From Lentinus brumalis (taxonomy: Eukaryota > Basidiomycota > Agaricomycetes > Polyporales > Polyporaceae), in contig MARA01000001.1 in assembly GCA_001792895.1 (NCBI GenBank), positions 2,542,001 to 2,606,000 of the forward strand: a stretch of 64,000 bases of DNA, given 5' to 3'. Shown in pieces: positions 22,208 to 31,640 of the stretch; position 1 is the first letter of the stretch, and the number at the start of each line of letters is the position of its first letter. The position numbers were made by a program, and so were the translations under genes. Under the pieces are notes generated by a model. That model saw only the letters and a list, made by a program, of their open reading frames with translations. It was not told the origin of the DNA and made no database searches.

Positions 22208-23491
22208 ATGCTTCCCCGCGCATCGTTCGTTCTCTTGGTTGCGTTCACGGTCATTGCGGCGGTCCCATCGTTCGTCTCCGCCGCCACCAAATGCCCCGCC
22301 GGCTCATTCTCTAGTACCGGCTCAACGCCTTGCGCGTTCTGCGACCCGGGCACATTCCAAGCCAGTGCGTCTCTCTGCTTTATCCGGCTTCGTATATCAC
22401 CGTCGCTTACTCTCACGTACCGCAGACTCTGGCCAAACGTCGTGCCAGAAGGCGCAGAAGGGCTGGTTCGCGTCCGGCCCGCGCAGCGGTGGCTCCGGGG
22501 CCTCGTCGCAGTCCATCTGTCAACAGGGCACCTACAGCGCCAACGAGGGTCAAGCCTCCTGCACCATCTGCCCCGCCGGCTCGTACTGCAACGGACAGGG
22601 GCAGACCCAGCCGAACCTTTGCCCCCCGGACACTTCTCCCCGACGCCTGGACTAGGCCAGCAGTGCTACGAGTGCCCGAGGGGGACGTTCGTCTCCACGT
22701 ACGGGGCTACCGCATGCTGCAACTGGTGAGTCACATTTCACAAATCAGTTCCGTAGTGGGGCTAATGTGGCGGTTCGTTCGTCCAGCTGTTCTGGATTCT
22801 ACAACGTACGTACAAGTATATCAGTTGCCGGAAGATCTCGCAGGTTGCTAACAGTGCTCGTGCGTTATAGGATCAAACCTCGCAGACTCACTGCTTCGAT
22901 TGCCCTGTCCGAGGCGCCTTCTCCCCGGTCAGTGCAACCTCAGCGTCGCAGTGCGGCAACACGCCCGGCGGTGGCTTGACCCAATGCACCCAGTCGGGTA
23001 ACACATGTCGTACGTCGCTCGTGTGTTTCTCTCCGACATCATGTTGAAGTTCACTCCACAAATAGCGAACACTGGCGGTTCCTCCCCGACGGGCATCCAC
23101 CGTCGCCGCGACATCAAGCGCCGCGCATGTCCGACGGGACACAAGAGCTGTCCCTTGTACGGTTCGACGAACGGTCGCGGCTTCCTCAAGGGGCACGAGT
23201 GCGTCGATATACAGCACGATCTCGAGAGCTGCGGCGGCTGCGTCTCCAACGACTCGCCGTTCGGCGAGAGGACGCTCGATGGTGGCCGCGACTGCAGCGC
23301 CATCCCGAACGTGAACGCCGTAATCTGCAAGGCCGGGGGATGTCTCATTCGTGAGTATAGCTCAGCTCAACGTCGCTATAGATAGGCAGCTGATCCATGG
23401 GTCCTTTGCAGAACAATGCCGCGATGGGTACTCGCTGTCCCCTGACGGTACGAGTTGCGTCTCGTCCTTCAACATCCAGAGTCAACTTTGA
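22208..23491 (+). CDS. Secreted cysteine-rich protein with CPL1-like C-terminal domain (6 exons, about 326 aa)
   Basis: Exons are 22208..22364, 22426..22725, 22787..22805, 22871..23009, 23066..23350 and 23412..23491. A signal peptide (1-24) precedes two or three GCC2/GCC3-type (ephrin-receptor-like) cysteine modules with CPAGSFSSTGSTPC, CQQGTYSANEGQASC, CPAGSYC and PGHFSPTPGLGQQC. The last third (ACPTGHKSCPLY, GHECVDIQHDLESCGGCV, GRDCSAIPN and CRDGYSLSPDGTSC) is the CPL1-like domain; in Cryptococcus the founding protein is a secreted virulence-linked factor, while saprotroph members are uncharacterised. Exon 3 is only 19 nt. Inside exon 2 the frame changes at a run of six C (22622-22627); the exon sum of 980 nt needs exactly one more base to be in phase, so a missing C explains it. 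Confidence 0.85.
22622..22627 (+). other. Frame break at a C6 run
   Basis: Upstream of this run the CPL1-like protein reads in one frame (through QPNLCPP) and downstream in the minus-one frame (PGHFSPTPG). One additional C would restore the phase of the whole 6-exon gene. See the findings for other cases of this kind. Confidence 0.75.
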
Positions 23492-24819
23492 GTCTGCCGT
23501 CTGCGCGTACCGGGGTGTCCTCGTCCTTCTCTTCGTCGCTCGCTCCATCGATTATGATGCACGGACATTGGGTTCATGTACGAGTATAGCAGTCACAATC
23601 GTATATGTTGTACAACATTTCTGCACTTTACATCGAGGTGCTATCGAGGCAAATCCCTCCAGGATTCCGTTCTCGTCGATACTTCAACGCCTATTGCTGA
23701 CCATTGGTAAGCGACTCTCAGCCGCGGCCCACAAATGGCATCCCAGTGGCCCTGATAGGGGGTGTGTCAGTATTGATGTACACCGCATTGTCCAGGTCCA
23801 TCACGATCTAGTCCAGACCACCCACATTATATTGAACGTCAGTACTGTGACATCGAGGGGCAGGCTCGCGATATGCACGATCGCTTCGCCGACATGCTTC
23901 GCGTCGTAGACAGCCTCGGGAATGCGGCGGCCGTCGGGCTGGAGGGCCCCTTGTGGCGGAGGCGACAAGGTTGTCTGGGCGCCCCCTTGAGAAAGCAACG
24001 TGAGCAGGTGCATAGAAGCGATCGTATAGTCGTAAGTGGTTCAGTGACTCGCCGATGTCTATTTGTGTACAGGTTATGTTGAACGCTCGGCCGTCGAGCG
24101 CTGTTGACTTTGTCATGCCGAGCACTGCGTGTTTGGACGACGTGTAGGGGGACGAGTGCGGCCGTGGCGTGTAGGCAGAGATGGATCCATTGTTGATGAT
24201 GCGCCCTGTGGCTTGCCTGAGGACGTCAAAGGTACAGACGGAGCTGCCGAGCGTACCTCCTTGAGGCGTTTGAGACTTGAAGACCCTCACGGCCTCGCGG
24301 GTGCAGAGGAAGGTGCCGACAAGGTTGACATTGATGACCTTCTGAAATGTCTCCAGCGAAGTGTCCTCTATGGGAGTCTGCGCAGATACGATGCCTGCGT
24401 TCTACGGCGATAAGCGATAAGTAGTGCCACTTGAACTAAGTATCATGGGACGCGCGTGATAGCTCACGTTGAATAGCATGTCTAGGCGATCTAACATGTT
24501 GTTGCAGAGGTTGAAATAAGTGCTGAGTCTGATCCGCTCAATAGCACTCACCGAACGTCTCGATGGTCAGGCGAAAGAGCTTGTGGACATCGTCCTCGTT
24601 CGAAACATCTCCCTCAACCAGGAGGACCTTCGACGGATCGCTGCATAATTCCCGTGTCTCTTGGAGTTGATCCGCACGCCTCGCAAACAATGCGAGTGTC
24701 CATCCTGCTTTCGAGAGCGCGAGAGAGGTCGCTCTTCCAATGCCTGCCCGATCCAAGTTGTTACTGGTAGGGCAGCGGCGACCGCCGCACTAAGTCCGTG
24801 AGTCGAGATCACGTACCCG

Positions 24820-24824
24820 AAGAC
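24820..24824 (+). repeat. Target-site duplication, left copy
   Basis: AAGAC immediately left of the 5' LTR, identical to the five bases right of the 3' LTR (31165..31169). Confidence 0.95.
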
Positions 24825-25083
24825 TGTTACGGCGTGTGCGCCTAACACAGAATCTCATGACATTGCTTAGACACTTAACCACATTTGTATGTTCACGCGC
24901 TCGCTCTGGACTCAGTCTGCTCCACGATCGTTCTTACTTAGCAGGTTGACGCTGTATTTAGTTCAGGCTGCACGCACTCTGTATCCCCGCTGAATCAACG
25001 CCGGTCCTGGCGCCCTTCCTTTGCTCTCTCACGTTCTCGCTTCTTTGCTTCTCGTCGCCACGCCTACGTCCAGCGCCATCACA
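24825..25083 (+). repeat. 5' LTR (259 bp)
   Basis: Starts TGTTACGG and ends CATCACA (TG..CA). It matches 30906..31164 base for base by eye. A likely transcription start is at 24989, where the sequence GCTGAATCAA begins, because that decamer is complementary to the primer-binding site. Confidence 0.96.
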
Positions 25084-25085
25084 GT

Positions 25086-25095
25086 TTGATTCAGC
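25086..25095 (+). promoter_or_regulatory. Primer-binding site of the self-priming type
   Basis: TTGATTCAGC, two bases after the 5' LTR, is the exact reverse complement of GCTGAATCAA at 24989..24998 inside the LTR. In Tf1/sushi elements the first bases of the transcript fold back onto the PBS and prime reverse transcription without a tRNA; this layout fits that mechanism. Mechanism is inferred from the complement and its position. Confidence 0.7.
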
Positions 25096-25132
25096 CCCAA
25101 CGAATCGTCTTCGTTCGGCCATCCCCGCAACC

Positions 25133-26381
25133 ATGAACCCTTATCAGGTACCCTCTCAAGGCGAATGGGACCTCGAGCATCAGGCCCCTGTCTGGAACAT
25201 CGACCAGCCCCAGGCGCAGAACACCTGGGACGGAACTCAGCCTCAACCACAGGCCCCTCAACAGCCCGTTCAAGAGGTCGATGTTATTCGTGAGTTAGTC
25301 AATGCAATTTCTCTCCTCGGGCGCGACGCGGACGAGTCGCGGAGCGTCCTCATCCAGCAGTCTGGCATGCTCAGCCAGCTGCAGTCTCAGTTCCAGCAGT
25401 CACTCAAGACTCTGCTGAGCTGACGCGTCGTGTCGCGGACCACGCGGCGAAAGCGTTTCAGACGCTCGCCAGTAATTCGGGCGGTGGTTCGTCCGCGGCC
25501 GGGACTTTCCGTCCTGTGTCATCAAGGTCCGCGAACCGCGCATGTTCTCGGGCAAGGCAGACGATGTCGAGCCCTTCATCCGCGAAGTGAAGACGTATAT
25601 TCAGCTTCAGCGCGGTGCCTTTGTTACTGACAACGACAAGACCCTTTTCTTTTCGCTCTACCTCAAGAGCGGCGTAGCAGAGTCCTGGTACAACGCCGTC
25701 TGCATCAATGAGAAGGCGTTGTTGCAAGACTTTGACGCGTTCATCCGCGCGTTCATCGCGCGTTTCCAGTCTACAGATCTAGCTAGCAAGTACCTCGACA
25801 AGATCGAGGCCCTCGAACAGACAAGTTCGGCGTCCACATACGCCAACCAGTTCTTCGAGTACCTCGCGTACCTCGACTGGACCGAAGAGACCAAGCTCAC
25901 GCAATTCAACCGTGGTCTCAAGCCCGAGCTGCGTCGCGCGCTCGCGATCACGAAGCGAGAGACTACTCTCGAGAAGTGGGCTCAGGTCGTTGTCGAGGCT
26001 GACAAGAACCTTTATCAGGTAGACCGCGAGATTCGTCGCCGCGGTGGCAACAAGTCCTCGACGAACAACAAGTCGAGCGGCAACCAGTCCTCGAACACCA
26101 CGGGCAAGGGCCGCGACCAGCGCGACTCTCGCTCGACGACCTCTCAGCCGTCCTCTTCGACCACCAACCCCGCACCCTCAAGCTCCACCTCTGGCGTTGT
26201 CCCGATGGACGTCGACGCTATGCGTCAGTCGCGTCCTCGCGGACCTCTCACCGACGCCGAGAAAGAACATCGCCGCAAGAACAACCTCTGCTTCTATTGC
26301 GGCGAGGGCAGTCACAGCTTCAAGAACTGCCCGAAGAAAAACCCCGCCGCCCCGGCCTCCCGCTCTGCGGGAAAAGCCTAG
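25133..26381 (+). CDS. Gag polyprotein region of the chromovirus (broken frames)
   Basis: Three consecutive frames together read as Gag: 25133..25420 (starts MNPYQVPSQGEW), then a short open stretch to about 25520 (ELTRRVADHAAKAF), then 25542..26381. The last carries the capsid-like region (FSGKADDVEPFIREV, WYNAVC, LDWTEETKLTQFNRGL) and a CCHC zinc knuckle, CFYCGEGSHSFKNC, near its end. Each transition is a change to the minus-one frame. The ATG at 25133 is 50 bp after the LTR and is the natural start. Whether the breaks are real or consensus errors is open. Confidence 0.75.
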
Positions 26382-26589
26382 GCGGTTGCTCCCAGACAGT
26401 CCAGGAGCTCCCGTCGTCGCAAGGGACTGCAGCCCAAGTGACCGGGTCTCCGGAGTCGCGTTCGCACATACGCATGAACGACGGCTCGTACGTTCTCCGT
26501 CCCTTTCTATCTGCCCCGTCTTTCCGTCTCTCGTCTCATGTTCACCAGTCTCAGTCCTCTTCGTCTCATCTTTTTCTCTCCGTCTCTCT

Positions 26590-27535
26590 GTCTTTTGCTA
26601 ACCGAAAACCCATCCACACGTATGCGCTCGTCGATTGCGGCGCTACGGGCTCTTGTATTTCTCTAGCTTTCGCCGACCGTCACGGTTGCCTCGTCGTCTG
26701 AAGGACGAACCGAGCCCCGTACGTGCTGTTGATGACCGTCCTATCGCTGGCGGTCTCATCACTCATGAAGTAATAACAAAACTAACCGTTCGCGAACATG
26801 CGGAGCACGTCGCTTTGGCGATCGTCTCCGTCCCTACCCCATCATCCTAGGTCTTGACTGGCTCGAGCGTCACAACCCGTCTATCGACTGGGTTCGGCGT
26901 GAGCTCGAGTTCTCTTGTTGTGGAAGCACCGGCGTCGTGCACGCTGAGCGGGGAGATGACCTCCCTCGCTTCCATCTTGCTTCGGTCGTTTCGGTCGCAC
27001 CAACCTGCACGACGACTGCTATGGGCTTGGGACTTGGCCTGAAGGGTCAGTTCCAGTTGCCTTCCTCTGTCCCTGTTCGACGTCGACGCCCTGATCAAGC
27101 GTCACCCCCCCGTGTCTCGTTCTTGTCTGCGGGCGTATTGCCTTGGCATGCGCCTCGTCTTGTGTCCCAAATCGGCTCCGGTCGAACCGGGGCAAACTCC
27201 GTGTCTACTGAAAGTGTTCTTCTTCCTAGGTTTCCGTCTTCTGACGGTGCTCGCATCGGCCGCGGTCGAACAGAGCATGCGTCGCCCTCGTCTCCGCCTG
27301 GTGAGGCTCAAACCGGCTCCGGTCGGACCGAGTCAGAACCGCCGCCTCAACCTCTCGACATCAAGTTCATCAACTCAATGCGTTTTCGGAAGGTCGCGCG
27401 CAACAGCGAGACCGCGGTTCTGCGTTATCACATCGCCGGCTCGCGGAGCTACATCATAGCTTCCGCTGAGCTGGACGCGCCGCCGTCTTCTGCTCCGAGC
27501 GACTCTCCCCTCCCGAACCTCCTCCGGACGACCAT
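26590..27535 (+). CDS. Aspartic protease and linker region of the chromovirus (broken frames)
   Basis: The protease active-site segment YALVDCGATGSC is at about 26620-26655 (the usual DSG or DTG is here DCG). It is followed in the next frame by GGLITHEV and EHVALAIVSV, and in a third frame by YPIILGLDWLERHNPSIDW, the conserved end of retroviral-type proteases. The linker continues to about 27530 and meets the RT frame through one more minus-one change. Confidence 0.7.
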
Positions 27536-30500
27536 ATGGCCCATATTCCGGAGAAGTATCACGCGTTTGCTCATGTCTTTTCTCCCACAGAAGTCGAGCA
27601 ACTTCCGCCTCATCGTCCTGGCTTCGACGCCGCGATTGAGACGGAGGACGGCAAATCTCCGCCGTTCGGGCCGCTCTACCACCTCTCCGAACAAGAGCGC
27701 GCTCTGGTGCTCGACTACGTCGAAACGAACCTTCGGAAGGGGTTCATTCGACGCTCGACTTCTTCAGCTGGCGCCCCGATACTGTTCGCGCGCAAGAAGA
27801 CGGGCGAACTCCGCCTCTGCGTCGACTATCGCGGGCTCAACGCCATCACGAAGAAGAACCGCTACCCGCTTCCCCTCGTCAACGATCTCCTCGACCGGGT
27901 GCAAGGCTGCAAGGTCTTCACGACCCTCGACCTCAAGAACGCGTTCAACCTCATTCGCATCCGCGAAGGGGACGAATGGAAGACCGCGTTCCGCACTCAC
28001 CTCGGACTCTTCGAGTATCTAGTCATGCCCTTTGGTCTCACTAATGCTCCCGGAACTTTTCAGGCCTACATCCAGGACACACTACGCGACTTACTCGACG
28101 TCGTGTGCGTTGTCTACATCGACGATATACTAATCTTTTCCAAATCCCAGGCCGAGCACGACCTCCACGTCGCAATGGTCCTCGAACGTCTTCAGAAAGC
28201 CGGCCTCTTCGCCAACGCGAAGAAGTGCTCATTCGACCAACCAGAAGTCGAGTACGTCGGCTACATCCTCTCCAGCGAGGGCGTTCGGATGGACCCGAAG
28301 AAGCTCAACACGGTCGTCGACTGGCCGACGCCTAAGTCCGTCAAGGAAGTCCAATCCTTCCTCGGATTTACCAATTTCTACCGCCGGTTCATCGACCACT
28401 ACGCGCGCATTGCGCTCCCGCTCAACCGGCTCACCAAGAAGGCCGCTCAAGGAGCTCCGTTCGCCTGGACTTCGGACGCAGACACCGCGTTCGAAGATCT
28501 TCGTCGGGCTATTCTTTCCGCCCCCGTTCTTCGTCATTTCGATCCCTCTCGCCCTACTACCTTGTCTACTGACGCTTCAGACTTTGCTATCGCAGGTGTA
28601 CTCCATCAACCGGACGAGCAACAGCTCTTGCACCCCGTCGCGTTCTTCTCGCGCAAGCTCACACCAGCCGAGATTAACTACGAGGTGTACGATAAAGAGC
28701 TGCTTGCAATCGTCGAGTCATTCCGCACCTTCCGTGCGTGGCTCATTGGCACAGACGTACCTGTTGCGGTCGTCTCTGACCATAAAAATCTTGAGTATTT
28801 CATGTCTTCTCGTGTCCTCAATCGCCGCCAAGCTCGGTGGTCGATGTTCCTTTCTGAATTCAATTTTTGTCTCGATTATGCTCCAGGTATCAAGAACCCC
28901 GCGGACGCGCCGTCGAGACGCGCTGACTTCGCGCCTCAAGAGGGGGATGAGGTCCTCAGCGAGAACCGTAAGGCGTTGCTCACGCCGGTTCAGACTGAGC
29001 GCATCTTCTCCAAGGCCCGTCGCGACGCTTCGTCAGCCGTGTCTCTTCAAATTTCGGCACTCACCACAGTCTCCGTCGATCGTTCGGACTTCCAAGAACG
29101 GCTCAAAGCCGCAGTTCGTTCAGATCAGGAGTGGCGCGACGCAGTCGCAAGCGGTAGCCCAGACTTCACAGTCGACGGCCCGCTGGTCTATCATCATGGT
29201 CTACTTTATGTTCCTCGCTCTCTTCGCGCTGACGTTCTATTTTCTCGACATGATTCGGTTGCTTCAGGTCATCCAGGGCGCGAACGCACCAAGGAGCTTG
29301 TCCAGCGCGACTTCTCCTGGCCAGGTGTCACGACGTATATTCGCAAGTACGTCGAAGCCTGTGACACGTGCGGTCGCATCAAGATCCCTCGCCACAAGCC
29401 GTTCGGGCTCCTCCAACCACTGGAGATTCCGTCCCGACCTTGGCAAGGCATCACCATGGACCACATCGTTAAGCTTCCGACCTCACACGGCTACGATTCG
29501 ATCTGGGTCGTGTGCGATCGCCTCACGCGATACGCGCACTTCATCCCCTGCAAGGAGGCGACTGACGCGCCAGGCTTCGCCTGGATGTTTCTCGACCGCG
29601 TCTTTCGCTATCACGGGATGCCCGAGACGATCATCTCAGACCGCGGTTCGGTTTTTGTCTCTCAGTTTTGGAACGCACTTACTACTCTTCTCCACACCAA
29701 GCTCAAATTCTCTACTGCTTACCACCCACAGACTGACGGCCTGACGGAGCGGACGAACCAGTCGCTCGAGACGTACCTCCGTGCGTACGTTTCGATGCAG
29801 CAAGACGACTGGGTCGACTACCTCCCTCTGGCCGAGTTCGCGTTCAACAATCATGTGAACGCGTCCACCAAGACCTCTCCCTTCTATGCGAACTTGGGCT
29901 ACCACCCGACGTTCGATCCTCTTGTCACTCCTCCCTCTATCACCGTTCCCGCTGCTGGCGACCTCGCGCAGCGTCTCGCGCGCATCCACGCCGAGCTCCG
30001 TGCCCAACTCCATGCTGCGCAGGACCGCCAGTCACGCTACTACAACGAGCACGTACAGAACGCTCCTCAGTTCAACGAGGGCGATCTTGTATGGCTCCTC
30101 CGTCGTCACATCAAAACTACACGGCCGTCCGACAAGCTCGATCACCGCCGACTCGGTCCGTTCCCTATCGAGTCAAAGCTGTCCGACGTCGTCTATCGTC
30201 TCCGTCTCCCTGCCTATCTCTCCCGCCTTCATCCCGTCTTCCACGTCTCTCTCCTCGAACCCTACCGTCCTCACCCCGAACTCCATCCTGTCCCCGACCC
30301 GGTTCCCTTCGACATCTCCGACGATCTCCCTCCTTCTGAACCTCACTCCATCCTCGACTGCCGTCGTACCGGCCGCCGCTTCGAGTATCTCGTCCACTGG
30401 AAAGGACTATCAGCCGAAGAAGACTCCTGGACCCCCATCACCGACTTACCGTCTACCGCCAATGAGCTCTTGGAGCGATGGCATCGTCGTCACCCTCGAG

Positions 30501-30847
30501 CTCCTCGACCCCCACACTCCCTCTTATGGCATACTAATAATTCTTCTATTCCGTCCTCGTCTCCACAGGTCCCCGTGGCTCCTCAGCCGTCCTCTGCTCC
30601 AGGCTCTGCCGATGAAGACCCTGCCGTGCCCTCCTCTGCCGAAGAAGACCCCGCGCTGCCTCGTCCCGTCGCTCCCGCTGCCTCCCCACGCATCATCCTT
30701 CGCATTCCGCCTGTCTCCCGAGCCCGTCCTTGCACTCCCACACCAGAACCTCCTCGCGAAAACCTTCGCGCGGAGTACACGCCGCCCACCCAGACTACGA
30801 CCCGTACCGGTCGCGTCGCCCGTCCACCCGAGAGGTACGATCCGTGA
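27536..30847 (+). CDS. Reverse transcriptase, RNase H, integrase and chromodomain of the chromovirus
   Basis: One uninterrupted frame of 1,103 codons. RT: LRLCVDYRGLN (about 92-102), TTLDLKNAFN, the YIDD catalytic box at 194-197, and FLGFTNFYRRFI. RNase H: STDASDFAIAGVL and YEVYDKELLAI. Integrase: the HHCC zinc finger (SGHPGRERTKELV through CDTCGRIK), then the acidic triad in TMDHIVKLP, ISDRGSVFVSQFW and TDGLTERTNQ. A C-terminal chromodomain, FEYLVHWKGLSAEEDSW, is followed by a Pro/Ser-rich tail. All catalytic residues are present. The start is set by the open frame; the real protein is released from a Gag-Pol precursor. Confidence 0.97.
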   Translation: MAHIPEKYHAFAHVFSPTEVEQLPPHRPGFDAAIETEDGKSPPFGPLYHLSEQERALVLDYVETNLRKGFIRRSTSSAGAPILFARKKTGELRLCVDYRGLNAITKKNRYPLPLVNDLLDRVQGCKVFTTLDLKNAFNLIRIREGDEWKTAFRTHLGLFEYLVMPFGLTNAPGTFQAYIQDTLRDLLDVVCVVYIDDILIFSKSQAEHDLHVAMVLERLQKAGLFANAKKCSFDQPEVEYVGYILSSEGVRMDPKKLNTVVDWPTPKSVKEVQSFLGFTNFYRRFIDHYARIALPLNRLTKKAAQGAPFAWTSDADTAFEDLRRAILSAPVLRHFDPSRPTTLSTDASDFAIAGVLHQPDEQQLLHPVAFFSRKLTPAEINYEVYDKELLAIVESFRTFRAWLIGTDVPVAVVSDHKNLEYFMSSRVLNRRQARWSMFLSEFNFCLDYAPGIKNPADAPSRRADFAPQEGDEVLSENRKALLTPVQTERIFSKARRDASSAVSLQISALTTVSVDRSDFQERLKAAVRSDQEWRDAVASGSPDFTVDGPLVYHHGLLYVPRSLRADVLFSRHDSVASGHPGRERTKELVQRDFSWPGVTTYIRKYVEACDTCGRIKIPRHKPFGLLQPLEIPSRPWQGITMDHIVKLPTSHGYDSIWVVCDRLTRYAHFIPCKEATDAPGFAWMFLDRVFRYHGMPETIISDRGSVFVSQFWNALTTLLHTKLKFSTAYHPQTDGLTERTNQSLETYLRAYVSMQQDDWVDYLPLAEFAFNNHVNASTKTSPFYANLGYHPTFDPLVTPPSITVPAAGDLAQRLARIHAELRAQLHAAQDRQSRYYNEHVQNAPQFNEGDLVWLLRRHIKTTRPSDKLDHRRLGPFPIESKLSDVVYRLRLPAYLSRLHPVFHVSLLEPYRPHPELHPVPDPVPFDISDDLPPSEPHSILDCRRTGRRFEYLVHWKGLSAEEDSWTPITDLPSTANELLERWHRRHPRAPRPPHSLLWHTNNSSIPSSSPQVPVAPQPSSAPGSADEDPAVPSSAEEDPALPRPVAPAASPRIILRIPPVSRARPCTPTPEPPRENLRAEYTPPTQTTTRTGRVARPPERYDP

Positions 30848-30892
30848 GAGCCGTCCGGCTGGAATCACCGTCGTATTTCCCGTGCTCGTCTT

Positions 30893-30905
30893 GAGGAGGA
30901 GATAG
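30893..30905 (+). promoter_or_regulatory. Polypurine tract
   Basis: Mostly purine run GAGGAGGAGATAG directly before the 3' LTR, the expected primer for plus-strand DNA synthesis. Confidence 0.8.
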
Positions 30906-31164
30906 TGTTACGGCGTGTGCGCCTAACACAGAATCTCATGACATTGCTTAGACACTTAACCACATTTGTATGTTCACGCGCTCGCTCTGGACTCAGTCTG
31001 CTCCACGATCGTTCTTACTTAGCAGGTTGACGCTGTATTTAGTTCAGGCTGCACGCACTCTGTATCCCCGCTGAATCAACGCCGGTCCTGGCGCCCTTCC
31101 TTTGCTCTCTCACGTTCTCGCTTCTTTGCTTCTCGTCGCCACGCCTACGTCCAGCGCCATCACA
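30906..31164 (+). repeat. 3' LTR (259 bp)
   Basis: Same length and, by eye, same sequence as the 5' LTR. Confidence 0.96.
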
Positions 31165-31169
31165 AAGAC
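31165..31169 (+). repeat. Target-site duplication, right copy
   Basis: AAGAC, identical to 24820..24824. These bases are also codons of exon 1 of the interrupted dehydrogenase. Confidence 0.95.
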
Positions 31170-31640
31170 GCCCCGGTGATGATGGCTACTTTATGGTCTG
31201 ACATTCACAGTAAGGATCTTCTGGCTGCCCTGACGATGCGAGTGAATGCTGCCCGTTAGTATCCGGTACTTAGTACAAGATAGGTTGAGTACTAGGTTGA
31301 AGTTGCTCGGGAGCAAGCTTGCTCCAGCGCTTACGGGTCCCTGCGGTCCGCCGGAGATCCTCGTCGATCCGAGTGAACTGTCACCGTAAGTACTCAGTCT
31401 CCCGCGGAGGGCTGGCATCTCTCCGTGAGAGTGAGTTGACGGCGGCACATGTACGAGTACAGCAGCAGCAGCGATGGTATCCTGTTGTACAATCCTTACT
31501 ACACAAAAGCAGCCCTGGAAGCAGCCTGGCCAGGTTCCCGTAGAGCGATCCGCCTCTATCCCAGCTCCCCATGTTACACCATGACCCTGATCATATCCTA
31601 CACTATTCACGAGACAAGGATGTCGAATCCAAGTCGGCGC

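Larger units (their letters stand above)
24825..31164 (+). mobile_element. Ty3/gypsy chromovirus LTR retrotransposon, 6,340 bp
   Basis: Complete element: 259-bp LTRs at both ends, primer-binding site, Gag and protease region, a single intact reverse transcriptase-RNase H-integrase-chromodomain frame, and polypurine tract. It has a perfect 5-bp target duplication (AAGAC). The domain order RT-RH-IN-chromodomain places it in the chromoviruses, near the fungal sushi/Tf1 group. The LTR pair appears identical by eye over all 259 bases, so insertion is recent. The coding strand is opposite to that of the dehydrogenase gene it interrupts. Confidence 0.97.
23718..31204 (-). pseudogene. Short-chain dehydrogenase/reductase gene (copy 1), split by a retrotransposon
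   Basis: Classical SDR of about 249 aa. Pre-insertion exon 1 was 31204..31165 joined to 24819..24817; the rest are 24743..24552, 24490..24468, 24401..24257, 24205..24053, 23985..23826 and 23751..23718, total 750 nt. It has the TGASSGIG dinucleotide fold (10-17), NNAG (86-89), a Ser in NNGSIS, and catalytic YTSSK (Tyr154, Lys158). The chromovirus sits between codons of the ASS segment of TGASSG, so the transcript can no longer give a normal enzyme unless the element is spliced out. The intron after exon 5 begins with GC (GCGAGT) where the intact paralogue has GT. Everything outside the insertion is still open and in phase, consistent with a very recent loss. Confidence 0.9.

Noticed and set aside
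26937..28022. Frame of 361 codons in the retrotransposon
   Set aside because: Its first part is protease linker, but its end only shadows the start of the reverse transcriptase in another frame.
28410..29744. Ser/Leu-rich frame of 444 codons
   Set aside because: Alternate-frame shadow of the RT-RNase H-integrase frame.
24825..31164. Element considered as a DNA virus-like insertion or Maverick
   Set aside because: LTRs, 5-bp duplication, RT-RH-IN-chromodomain order and polypurine tract identify a Ty3/gypsy chromovirus.
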